This document shows positions 17,603-26,224 of a stretch of 33,114 nt of DNA, piece by piece. Position 1 is the stretch's first letter. The number at the start of each line of letters is the position of its first letter. The notes below the pieces were generated by a model. That model saw only the letters and a program-made list of their open reading frames with translations. It made no database searches and had not been told where the DNA came from. A program made the position numbers and the translations under genes. Origin of the DNA: Clostridiales bacterium (GTDB taxonomy: Bacteria; Bacillota; Clostridia; Oscillospirales; CAG-272); the NCBI GenBank assembly GCA_016281895.1, contig JAEEJM010000038.1, positions 1-33,114 of the forward strand, given 5' to 3'.

Positions 17603-17679
17603 GCCTGTGTAGCTCAGCAGGATAGAGCGACCGCCTCCTAAGCGGTAGGCCAGCGGTTCGAATCCGCTCACGGGTGCCA
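17603..17679 (+). tRNA. tRNA-Arg (anticodon CCT)
   Basis: Cloverleaf readable by eye: acceptor GCCTGTG/CACGGGT, D-arm GCTC..GAGC, anticodon stem ACCGC-CTCCTAA-GCGGT, T-arm AGCGG-TTCGAAT-CCGCT, encoded CCA. Confidence 0.92.
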
Positions 17680-17720
17680 TGAAAGAAACCTGATTTGTCT
17701 ACCAAATCAGGTTTCTTTCA
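17680..17720 (+). terminator. Perfect 18-bp hairpin immediately after tRNA-Arg (terminator or processing structure)
   Basis: TGAAAGAAACCTGATTTG-TCTAC-CAAATCAGGTTTCTTTCA. Confidence 0.75.
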
Positions 17721-17722
17721 AC

Positions 17723-17899
17723 TAAGTGTTCCGCTGACGCGGAACGTGAAGTGAGGCTGCGCCTCGTGAAGCGCGCTACGCGCGTGAAGTGTGCCTTCGG
17801 CACGATGCGGAACACTTAACTTCACTTTGCGGCAACGCCGCAATACTTCACTGTGAGCGAAGCGAACTACTTCACTTGCCCGCAAGGGCAAACTTCACT
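17723..17899. repeat. Array of short palindromic cores separated by a constant GTGAAGT / ACTTCAC spacer
   Basis: GTTCCGC-TGAC-GCGGAAC, GAGGC-TGC-GCCTC, GCGCG-CTA-CGCGC, GTGCC-TTC-GGCAC, TTGCGGC-AAC-GCCGCAA, a degenerate core, TTGCCC-GCAA-GGGCAA; spacers are GTGAAG(T) x3, then ACTTCACT x4. Confidence 0.9.
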
Positions 17900-18017
17900 G
17901 AAAGGGAACGACTATGCAGGAATGGTATTCAATATGAATAACGCAGAAAGGGTCATGCCGACTCACATTTTTGGCGTTCTTTCTATGGTCTATGTATCAT
18001 TATGGCGCTCTTAGACA

Positions 18018-18051
18018 GCAAAAGGAGCAGCATGACGGCCGCTCCTTTTGC
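18018..18051. repeat. Inverted repeat / hairpin
   Basis: GCAAAAGGAGC-N12-GCTCCTTTTGC. Confidence 0.8.
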
Positions 18052-18078
18052 AACCGGAAACTCAAAAACTCTTCCTCG

Positions 18079-18106
18079 GGCCGGTCCTGACAGGAACGGA
18101 CCGGCC
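18079..18106. repeat. Inverted repeat / hairpin
   Basis: GGCCGGTCC-N10-GGACCGGCC. Confidence 0.8.
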
Positions 18107-18281
18107 GGGAGAGGTCATAAGGGATCGGACGGACAGAAATTGCCCGTCCTTTTCTTTGTCTGCTTTCATTTCTGTCTGCTTTTTTTCGCAGCCCGGCAGG
18201 TCACACGCCGCCGTGCCGTCTCCCGATTCCCCGTTCCGGGTCCCGGACTGCCCGACAGCGCGGTCCGCTCGTCATTCGCCG

Positions 18282-18316
18282 GCACCCTATGTACACGAAA
18301 TGTGTACATAGGGTGC
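18282..18316. promoter_or_regulatory. 15-bp perfect inverted repeat, candidate operator upstream of the HTH gene
   Basis: GCACCCTATGTACAC-gaaat-GTGTACATAGGGTGC; a further GTGTACAC palindrome lies at 18342-18349. Confidence 0.6.
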
Positions 18317-18480
18317 GAAAAACGAACAATATACACCGTCTGTGTACACGATAAATGGATATCCCGAAAACAAAAAGAACTATATAATTGTATCAGGGAC
18401 CGGATCGGCGAAGTATAATAATAGTAGCTTCTGGAAAATGAAGCGCGAAAACAGCGGATAAAGGACGGGAGGAGGCCGAA

Positions 18481-18843
18481 ATGTTTCACGTCGAAAACAA
18501 CAGCGCCGTTCTCGGTGCTTACCTGCGCTCGTTGATCAAGAGTAGATTCGCTTCGATCCGCAAGTTCTGCCGCGCGTATCTCGAACTCAGGGACAACACG
18601 GCGGACGTCAGCGACGAAGAGATCCGCAAGCTGCTCAACCGCTTCTCGCAGATCCTGAAAGGCGACAAACGCATCCAGATCGACGATCTTCCATATGTTA
18701 CCGAGCTTCTGGGCGTGTCCTGCGAGGAGGTCCTTTCCGCGGGGAAGGATTCCGTCAAAGCCGCCGGGAGCGTGGAAGACCGTTCCGCCGAATTCTCGAA
18801 CGATCCGAGCACCTGGCAGGAATACATAGGAAGGGACTGCTGA
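18481..18843 (+). CDS. Short HTH (XRE-like) protein
   Basis: GGGAGGAGG RBS; KSRFASIRKFCRAYLELR...KLLNRFSQILKGDKRIQIDDLPYVTELLGVSCEEVLSAG resembles XRE-type HTH. Confidence 0.65.
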   Translation: MFHVENNSAVLGAYLRSLIKSRFASIRKFCRAYLELRDNTADVSDEEIRKLLNRFSQILKGDKRIQIDDLPYVTELLGVSCEEVLSAGKDSVKAAGSVEDRSAEFSNDPSTWQEYIGRDC

Positions 18844-18898
18844 CAGCCGGTCTCGGGCCGGCCGGAGGCAATTATCTATCACGGAAAGGAAAAAGATA

Positions 18899-20389
18899 AT
18901 GAAAAAAGCATGGCAGGCAGGCGCCTTTTTGCTGGCGTGCGTTCTGGCCCTATCGTCGCTGACTCTCATTTCCTGCTCCGACGTCGGCGGCGAGACGTCG
19001 ACCGCCGTTTCGACCGACCCCGAAGGGCCGGAGGACACCACTCCCGCCTTTCCGGAGGCGGATTACAACGGAGACGGCTTTACGGTCTATATCGCCAAGG
19101 GCGGAAACTACGTCGCGAACTATATCGACGGCGAGGAGAACGACGCGGACGTCGTCAGCGCCGAGGCCTGGATCCGCAATTCCAGGGTGGAGGACAAGTA
19201 CAACTTGGTCTTCAACTGGAGATATGCCGTGAACCCCAGCCTGACGCTGAAGACCGACATCTCCACGGGCTCGTGCGGGTACGATATGCTCATCGACAGC
19301 CGCAAGACCCTGGCCACCAACTGCACCGCCGGTCTGCTCATGGACTGGAACAGCCTTGACGTCGACTTCTCGAACAAATGGTGGGACGAGAGGTGCATCG
19401 AGGACCTCACGATCCACGGCAAGGCCTACATGATGATGAACGACATCTGCACGGCCAGGTTCGAGGGCATACGTTTCTATTACTTCAACAAGCAGATAGT
19501 CGAGGACTACCATCTGACAAGCCCCTACGATTATCTCGAGAGGAACGAGTGGACGCTCGACAACTTCCTCTCCAGCGTCAGGTCGGTCAGGACGTCTCAG
19601 GACGGCGAGTCGACTGAGTTCGGCGTCTACGGCCTGCTGCTGGAGGTCGACACCAACAACAGCATCCCGATCCACATGCTCACAGGCTGCGGGATCACGT
19701 ATTCGGGAGTCGACTCCGACGGCAACATGTACTGCAACCTCGGAGAGAAGCTGGACAGCATCGATCTCATCCTCACGAAGCTCAGAACGACGTTCGACGA
19801 CAAGGCGAGCGTGATCACGTACGCGCAGGCCGTGGCGCAGGACACGAGGCAGATAAGCGGCGATTCTTCGGTCGGAATGTATCCCCGCGGAAGGACGCTG
19901 TTCAAGCTCGGCAAGTTCCTCTTCGCCCACTGCTCCGTCGCGGCGGCCTCGTTCATCGCCGACGGAATGGAGGACGATTTCGGCTGCGTCCCGAATCCCA
20001 AGGTCGATTCCTCCCAGAAGGAATACAAGCATCTGTGCGACCCTCTCACCGTGATCTTCGGCATACCTAACGACACCACGGTGGATACCGACAGGCTGGC
20101 CGTCATAACCGATTACTGGTCCTACGTGTCCAACGGCACCGTAGTGCCCAGGTATTACGACATCACGATCAAATCCAAGAAGGTATCCGAGGAGACCGCC
20201 GCAAGGACCATCGACATCGTGAGAGACACGGTGAAGTACGAGGTCCTCGGCTCGTTCGGCATCACGTTCCCCGCGAACATCATCAACGCGGCGTTCACCA
20301 GCGGCACCCTGTCGTCCGAATACAACAAATACGCGGTCGTGCTGACCAACAACATAAACAAGCTCAACAGCCAGTTCGAGAAGAACTGA
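18899..20389 (+). CDS. Extracellular solute-binding-like lipoprotein, no linked permease
   Basis: Lipobox LTLISC, acidic linker, periplasmic-binding-like body (YDMLIDSRKTLATN..., IHGKAYMMMND..., RFYYFNKQIVEDY). Confidence 0.65.
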   Translation: MKKAWQAGAFLLACVLALSSLTLISCSDVGGETSTAVSTDPEGPEDTTPAFPEADYNGDGFTVYIAKGGNYVANYIDGEENDADVVSAEAWIRNSRVEDKYNLVFNWRYAVNPSLTLKTDISTGSCGYDMLIDSRKTLATNCTAGLLMDWNSLDVDFSNKWWDERCIEDLTIHGKAYMMMNDICTARFEGIRFYYFNKQIVEDYHLTSPYDYLERNEWTLDNFLSSVRSVRTSQDGESTEFGVYGLLLEVDTNNSIPIHMLTGCGITYSGVDSDGNMYCNLGEKLDSIDLILTKLRTTFDDKASVITYAQAVAQDTRQISGDSSVGMYPRGRTLFKLGKFLFAHCSVAAASFIADGMEDDFGCVPNPKVDSSQKEYKHLCDPLTVIFGIPNDTTVDTDRLAVITDYWSYVSNGTVVPRYYDITIKSKKVSEETAARTIDIVRDTVKYEVLGSFGITFPANIINAAFTSGTLSSEYNKYAVVLTNNINKLNSQFEKN

Positions 20390-20683
20390 CCGCCGGACCC
20401 CCCCGCTCCCGAGGGCGGAACATAACGCCTGCAACAGTATTATTATCTGGCAATCATTTATCATTTGGCAATCATTATCCGTCACCGCTACTTTCACATC
20501 CCGGAGGTGTCTCGAGAACGTATCACGGGCGGCTACATTTCCCGGCCTTTCGGGCTTCTCACCCGCAAAGGCTGAGGTGACCGGCATCCGGAAGCGGACC
20601 GGAGCCGGGCATCGACCCGATCATCCGCAAAAACAAATACTGGAACGGCAAACAAGCCTTCCACGGAAAAAAGTGAGGCAGCT

Positions 20684-21748
20684 ATGAAAAAGATTCTTGC
20701 TATCGTTTTATCTGTCGTCATGGCCGCGGTTCTTGCGCTTCCGGCGTTTGCGGCCGACATCCCCTCGTATTTCCATGTCGTGGATACCGGCGACAAGACC
20801 GACGTGCTAAACGGCCTTTCCTGCACCTTCGCGAGATCGAAATACACCGGCGCCACCGATATCAACACGGCGGTCGACAACAAGACGCTCGCGCTGACTG
20901 ACGGCATCTTCGCCATGGACCTCAAAGACTCCGCCGGCGCGGCCCTTGACGGGAAGTACGGCGAATACGGAAAGACCTACTCAGCCGATCTCAGCGGAAG
21001 CTATGTCCATGTCAACACCGCGTGGGCCAACGCCAACAACACGACGTACCCCAACAACGTCGAGACTCTCACCGGCTATGAGGCCGGCAAGGGCTTCACG
21101 GTCGGCACCGGCGCCCTCATCGCCTTCGGCGGCGTCGCCACCAAGTATTACTACTCATACCAGTTCGACGGACTTGCCAACGTTACCGTCGGCAGCTTCG
21201 CCCTTTATTTCACCAACGCCGGACAGAACAACTTCAACAGCACCGCGACGGCGACCGTCGACTGCGCGTACGACATCCTCGTCTCCACTGACGGCGGCAA
21301 CACCTGGTCCGTCGCCTGGAAGTCCGTCGACCTCGTATACGGCGCCGACGGAAAGGTCAGCTCCTCCGCCGCCATGACGGTCGAGCAGGGCGGAAACGTC
21401 GTGCTCCACAACGACAACGAGCTGTACCAGTACATGACCGTGACCGGCGACTTCGACAAGGTCTACAAGAACGTGACCAATGTCGCCTACGCCTGCCGCG
21501 CTCCCAGAGTCTCCTCCAACGCCCCGTTCTACTATGTCGCCAGGATCTCCGAGTTCGACGTCTACACCGCCGTCGAGACCGCGGCCGGCACAGAGGCGGC
21601 GACCGGCTCCTCCTCGGGCAGCGGCCAGAGCGGCACGACCAGCCCGGCCACCGGAGACGGATACGCGGCCGTGATCTGGCTCTTTGCCGGAGCGGCGGCG
21701 ATCGCTGTCGGTTCCGCCGTCGTCCTGCGCAGGAAAAAAGAAAACTGA
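20684..21748 (+). CDS. Secreted surface protein with PATGD-type C-terminal anchor, discoidin/galactose-binding-like body
   Basis: Signal peptide MKKILAIVLSVVMAAVLALPAFAA; C-terminus SPATGD + TM + RRKKEN; ARISEFDVY motif shared with 27619..28698. Confidence 0.72.
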   Translation: MKKILAIVLSVVMAAVLALPAFAADIPSYFHVVDTGDKTDVLNGLSCTFARSKYTGATDINTAVDNKTLALTDGIFAMDLKDSAGAALDGKYGEYGKTYSADLSGSYVHVNTAWANANNTTYPNNVETLTGYEAGKGFTVGTGALIAFGGVATKYYYSYQFDGLANVTVGSFALYFTNAGQNNFNSTATATVDCAYDILVSTDGGNTWSVAWKSVDLVYGADGKVSSSAAMTVEQGGNVVLHNDNELYQYMTVTGDFDKVYKNVTNVAYACRAPRVSSNAPFYYVARISEFDVYTAVETAAGTEAATGSSSGSGQSGTTSPATGDGYAAVIWLFAGAAAIAVGSAVVLRRKKEN

Positions 21749-21832
21749 TAACGGCGGCTCTTCCGGACAAACGGCTCCGCCGTGACGCGGTCAGGCCGCA
21801 CAGCGCCTTCTGACTGCCCGGTCCGGAACTAC

Positions 21833-21898
21833 GGACGCCTCCAATCTTTACGATCTGTATCTGCTACAGCCGGCATATTGTGATCATTGGAGGCGTCC
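21833..21898 (+). terminator. 13-bp stem with 40-nt loop followed by T run; terminator or structured RNA
   Basis: GGACGCCTCCAAT...ATTGGAGGCGTCC-TTTT, inner CTGTA-TCTGC-TACAG hairpin. Confidence 0.6.
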
Positions 21899-21979
21899 TT
21901 TTGCGTCCAAACCGAACAGCGGATCCCGGCCGCCGCGGGCGCGGGGCGGGATCCGTCATCTGAACTGGTGGTCTTTATC

Positions 21980-23509
21980 ATGAAAATTTGCATGACATAT
22001 GCGGTCTGCATACTTCTTCTCGCGGCCCTGATCGCCCCGTTCGGCGCCGGAGCGCTGACCGACGGCCAGAAGGAGACGCTCGTCTCGTACACGGACCGGT
22101 TCATAGAGGACGGCAACGCGCCGATCTCCGATAAGAACAGGACCGGCTACCTGCAGTACGGCGTGAAAGAGGTGTGGCGGACTTATCAGCTCTTCCTGAG
22201 CTTTAACTACGAGGTGTACACCACGACACCGTCCGGATCAAGGCAGAAGATACTGTTCATGATGAACCCGGACGGCTATACGTCGTACGACCTGTACGCC
22301 GACGAGATCTCGCGCTCTCCCGGAGGATATCTCAAGCCGGGGAACTATCTCTGCCTCGACTGCTCCGCCTTCGTCGCCTGGATCTACAAGGCGGTGTTCG
22401 GCCTGCGCTTCGATTATGCAGAGACGGGCAACAACTCGATCAGGAACTGGTCCACCCTCCACTACCTCGGAAGCTCTTTCGCCTATCTGCGCAAAGTCAC
22501 GACCGACCGCGGGGTGACGGCTCTGTTCCGCGACGTCTGGTCCAAGATCGACCCCAAGGGGGGCATCGCCTTCTCCGATCTGTGCGAGATCCAGAACAAG
22601 CTCGAGGTCGGAGACATCCTCGTCGGGCGCAACAGCTCGTCCGACTGGGGGCACATCATGTTCTACGGCGGCGACGGATACATCTATCAGTCCTCGTCCA
22701 CTCCCCAGGTCATGCCCGACGGCTCGCTCAACACCCACCTGATACGCAGGCAGCTCCTGAGCGAGCTCACCAACGCAGTCTATACCGAGATCCATGTGCT
22801 GCGCATAAGCGACGGAGTCATTCCGGAGGATTTCGACGGCTGGAACGTGCCGGTCGATTTCGCCTCGCTTTCGACGTCCCGCTCGCAGTTCGACAGCACG
22901 GCTCCCGCGTTCATATACATTGATATCGAAGGAACCTACAATCCCAACGGCACGAAGACCGTCACGCTGCGCGCCACCGACGAGTTCGGCGACATGAAGC
23001 CGCTGTACCTTGCCGACGGAACGACGGTGATCCGCGGCTCCGCCTACGGCGAGAGCGGCGTGCTGGGGATATACATAAACGAGACCGGAACGCTTCCGGA
23101 GGACCTGTACGAATTCTCAGCCACGAGAAACACCTATTCGGTGCGCAAGCTGGCCGACGGCGTCCACTATATCTGGGCGCGCGACGCGGCCGAGAACGTC
23201 TCACAGCGCCTTACGGTGACCATCGGCGAGACCTCCACCGTCACCCGGCGCGAGGCCGACGGCAGCGAGACGCTCATAGCAAGATTCTCGGAAAACGGGA
23301 AGGAGATAGTGACGCCTCTTGTAAAGGCAAAAGAGGCGGCCACCTCCGCGGCGCAGACCGGGCAGACGGAGGATCCCGGGGACGACGTGACGGAGACGGA
23401 GAAGGTCCGCTCCTCCTGCCGCGCCTCGGCTTCGGTCTTCGTCCTGGGCGTCTGCGCGCTTGCAGCCCCGGCGGCGCTCGCAAGGAAAGAGCGCGGCGCG
23501 GGCGGCTGA
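21980..23509 (+). CDS. Secreted NlpC/P60-like cysteine hydrolase with C-terminal domain and TM tail
   Basis: Signal peptide from 21980; LDCSAFVAWIYKAVF (Cys block) and GDILVGRNSSSDWGHIMFYGGDGYIYQSS (His block); C-terminal TM and RKE tail. The longer ORF start (21887) lies inside the upstream hairpin. Confidence 0.75.
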   Translation: MKICMTYAVCILLLAALIAPFGAGALTDGQKETLVSYTDRFIEDGNAPISDKNRTGYLQYGVKEVWRTYQLFLSFNYEVYTTTPSGSRQKILFMMNPDGYTSYDLYADEISRSPGGYLKPGNYLCLDCSAFVAWIYKAVFGLRFDYAETGNNSIRNWSTLHYLGSSFAYLRKVTTDRGVTALFRDVWSKIDPKGGIAFSDLCEIQNKLEVGDILVGRNSSSDWGHIMFYGGDGYIYQSSSTPQVMPDGSLNTHLIRRQLLSELTNAVYTEIHVLRISDGVIPEDFDGWNVPVDFASLSTSRSQFDSTAPAFIYIDIEGTYNPNGTKTVTLRATDEFGDMKPLYLADGTTVIRGSAYGESGVLGIYINETGTLPEDLYEFSATRNTYSVRKLADGVHYIWARDAAENVSQRLTVTIGETSTVTRREADGSETLIARFSENGKEIVTPLVKAKEAATSAAQTGQTEDPGDDVTETEKVRSSCRASASVFVLGVCALAAPAALARKERGAGG

Positions 23510-23600
23510 AGAACAACCGATTGCAGGCGGACGGGGTCCGCTGACAAAATAAAGCGGCAGGCCGGTGAACTGAGCCGGGCCGCGAGTTTCTGAGGGAAAA

Positions 23601-24890
23601 ATGAGAATCCTTTCGCCTGGAGACAGACCGAAGATCGGTATCTTCGGCCTCGGAAGAGGGCAGAATTTTCTGAGGAACGCTATCAACAACGGTTTCGACG
23701 TCGTCGCTCTGTGCGATACCGACCAGAAAAAACTGACACTTGCAAAGACGAGAGCGCCGAGCGCCGCGGAGTATACCTCTTTCGACGAGTTCATCAAGCA
23801 CGACATGGACGCCGTCGTCCTCGTCAACTATTTCCACGAGCACGCCCCGTACGCCATAAGGGCCATGGAGGCGGGGAAGCACGTCATAAGCGAGGTCTGC
23901 GCCGCGTCAACGATGGCGGAGTGCGTCAGGCTGGTGCGTGCGGTGGAGCGCACGGGCATGAAATACATGCTCGGGGAGAATTATCCGTATATGTCCGTCA
24001 ACATCGAGATGAAGAAGCTCTACGAGAGCGGCTCTCTCGGGCGCGTGCTCTACTCGCACGGCGAGTACATACATCCGTCGAACGTCGAGTCGACGAACCA
24101 GTTCACCCAGGGCGAATTCCACTGGAGGGGATGGACTCCCCGGACCTATTATCTGTCCCATTCGCTCGGCCCGCTTATGTTCATAACGGGTTCAGCTCCC
24201 GTTACGGTCACGGCGGCCTCGGCGTACGCGCCGGAGCTGTGCCGCGGCACCGAGAAGCACGTCGCCGACGGCATCGCGCTCATGCTCTGCAACATGGCCG
24301 ACGGTTCCGTCTCGACGTTCAGCGGGGCAGGAGCGGTCGCCGGGCGCGGCAACTGGTACAGGATCGCCTGCCTGAACGGATCGGCCGAATCGGTCCGCGG
24401 CGACAACGAGAAGCTGGTCGTTCAGTACAACGACTGGACCTGCCCCGAGGGGAGCCCGCGCCTCTCGCAGTACGTGCCTCCTTACGAGAAGGCCGACGTC
24501 TCGGAGGCGGTCATCAAGGACGCAGGGCACTTCGGCGGCGACTACTGGGTGATGAACCACTTCAAGAAGGTCCTCTGGGGCGAGGAGCAGCCTTATTTCG
24601 ACGTCTACAGGGCGGTGACCATAGCCTCCGTAGGGATCCTGGGCTGGCGCTCCGTGCTCGAGGGAGGAAAGACCTTCGCCATCCCCGACTTCCGCACCGA
24701 GGAGGCCAGGGCGATGTACGAGAACGACACCGCGTCACCGTACCCAGGAGCGGACGGCAAGGCGGACATCCCGTGCTGCAAGAAGGAGTACATCCCCACG
24801 CCCGAGGACCGCGCGACTGCCGAGAGGATATGGAAGAAGTTCGGCGTCGAGGGGAACCTCGCGGAGACTGACAGGGCTGCCCGGCACTGA
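23601..24890 (+). CDS. Gfo/Idh/MocA family oxidoreductase-like protein
   Basis: Rossmann GIFGLGRGQNFLRNA...FDVVALCDTD; AMEAGKHVISEVCAAS; YYLSHSLGPLMFITG. Confidence 0.85.
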   Translation: MRILSPGDRPKIGIFGLGRGQNFLRNAINNGFDVVALCDTDQKKLTLAKTRAPSAAEYTSFDEFIKHDMDAVVLVNYFHEHAPYAIRAMEAGKHVISEVCAASTMAECVRLVRAVERTGMKYMLGENYPYMSVNIEMKKLYESGSLGRVLYSHGEYIHPSNVESTNQFTQGEFHWRGWTPRTYYLSHSLGPLMFITGSAPVTVTAASAYAPELCRGTEKHVADGIALMLCNMADGSVSTFSGAGAVAGRGNWYRIACLNGSAESVRGDNEKLVVQYNDWTCPEGSPRLSQYVPPYEKADVSEAVIKDAGHFGGDYWVMNHFKKVLWGEEQPYFDVYRAVTIASVGILGWRSVLEGGKTFAIPDFRTEEARAMYENDTASPYPGADGKADIPCCKKEYIPTPEDRATAERIWKKFGVEGNLAETDRAARH

Positions 24891-24909
24891 GAAGGGGGCG
24901 GGTTCCGGA

Positions 24910-26223
24910 ATGTCGGACGAACGTTACAGATACGCGCTTTTTTCCGATGAAAAGATGCGGAAGGCGCGGGATTCGTTCTTCTGGGTCGACAGCGATCCCG
25001 AGAGCGGAGAGAGGATATTCTTCGAGAATTCGGGCGGCTCGTTCCGCCTGAAGAAGGCCGTCGAGGCCAAGGCCCGCTACGAGGAGCTCCCGGACTGCCC
25101 CGAGCGCACGCACGAGAGGGCGCTGGAGCTGCAGGCGGTGCAGAGAAGGGCGGAGGACGACATCCTGCGTGTCATATGCGGATCGTCCTGCGCCGTGCTC
25201 GACTGCGCCCTTACGGCCTCCCAGCTCAACTTCAAGCTGGCGGAGGTCCTGGCGGAGAACGTGCCGGGCACCAACATCGTCACCACGGTGCTGGAGCATC
25301 CCTCCGCGTTCGACGCGGCCGCGTACGCCGCCGGGAAGACGGGCATGGAGCTTCGCGTCGCCCGCGCGGATCCGGCCACCGGCCGCATCGAAGCGGACGA
25401 GATCGTCCGCCTCGTGGACGGGGACACCTGCTTCCTGTCGGTCATGTACGCTTCAAACATCACGGGCTCGGTCATGGACATAGGGGCCGCCGTCCGCGGC
25501 GCCCGGGAGAAAAAGCCCGGCCTGTACTGCATCTGCGACGCGGTCCAGCACGCCATGCACGGCGTGATGGATATGGACGCTCTGGGCCTGGACGCCCTGG
25601 TCTTCGCCCCGTACAAGTTCTTCAGCACGCGCGGGGCCGGATACGCGGCGCTCAGTCCGCGCATGTCGCTGCTGCGCCACCACAAGCTGGCCGGGAAGCC
25701 GGCGGGCGTGTGGGAGCTCGGCTCGCCCACCCCGTCGAACTTTGCCGCGGTGTCCGCGGTCGTGGACTACGTGTGCTCGATGGGCGACGAGCCCGAGACC
25801 TCGGAGCGGCGCATCCGCTTCGTCTCCGGCATGAAAGCCATCAGGGAGCACGAGACTGCCCTCTACGAGCGCATGATGGACGGCACCGGCGCTCAGAAGG
25901 GGCTGCGCGGCATACCCGGCGTCAGGGTGTTCTGCGACGACCGGGACCTCAGCCGCAAGGATCTTATAATCGCATTTGCCGTCGAAGGCGTCGGCTGCGC
26001 AGAGCTGGTGTCGCGCTACGCGGCGGAGCGCATAACCGTGTACGAGCGGGTGCGCACGAGCATATACTCGGCCAGGATGCTCGAGGCGCTGGGCATAGAC
26101 GGCTGCGTCCGCGTGTCCCCGCTCCACTGCAACACGGAGGCCGAGGTCGGGAGGTTCCTGGCCGTGACGGAGAAGCTCGCGAAGGACGCCGCTGCCGGCG
26201 CCTCGTCCGGGAGGGACCGCTGA
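24910..26223 (+). CDS. Class V aminotransferase-fold PLP enzyme (cysteine desulfurase-like)
   Basis: FFENSGGS, EHPSAFDAA, CDAVQHAMHG, probable PLP-lysine motif APYKFFSTRGAGY. Confidence 0.82.
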   Translation: MSDERYRYALFSDEKMRKARDSFFWVDSDPESGERIFFENSGGSFRLKKAVEAKARYEELPDCPERTHERALELQAVQRRAEDDILRVICGSSCAVLDCALTASQLNFKLAEVLAENVPGTNIVTTVLEHPSAFDAAAYAAGKTGMELRVARADPATGRIEADEIVRLVDGDTCFLSVMYASNITGSVMDIGAAVRGAREKKPGLYCICDAVQHAMHGVMDMDALGLDALVFAPYKFFSTRGAGYAALSPRMSLLRHHKLAGKPAGVWELGSPTPSNFAAVSAVVDYVCSMGDEPETSERRIRFVSGMKAIREHETALYERMMDGTGAQKGLRGIPGVRVFCDDRDLSRKDLIIAFAVEGVGCAELVSRYAAERITVYERVRTSIYSARMLEALGIDGCVRVSPLHCNTEAEVGRFLAVTEKLAKDAAAGASSGRDR

Positions 26224-26224
26224 C

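Noticed and set aside
17723-17899. CRISPR array interpretation of the GTGAAGT repeats
   Set aside because: Repeats are only 7-8 bp, intervening segments are self-complementary 11-17 bp cores, orientation inverts midway and there are no cas genes.
18002-18418. 138-aa + ORF (and 18166..19041 minus ORF) in the hairpin corridor
   Set aside because: Both cross several inverted repeats and T-rich terminator-like sequence, with no RBS or domain.
17603-18480. Integrated mobile element at tRNA-Arg
   Set aside because: No integrase, transposase or duplicated tRNA 3' end was found within the window; retained only as a hypothesis in the corridor finding.
18950-20587. 545-aa minus-strand ORF
   Set aside because: Antisense to the lipoprotein with a clear signal peptide; compositional shadow.
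21887-21979. Upstream start of the NlpC/P60 ORF
   Set aside because: It begins inside the 3' arm of a hairpin and would bury the signal peptide; ATG at 21980 fits a secreted protein.
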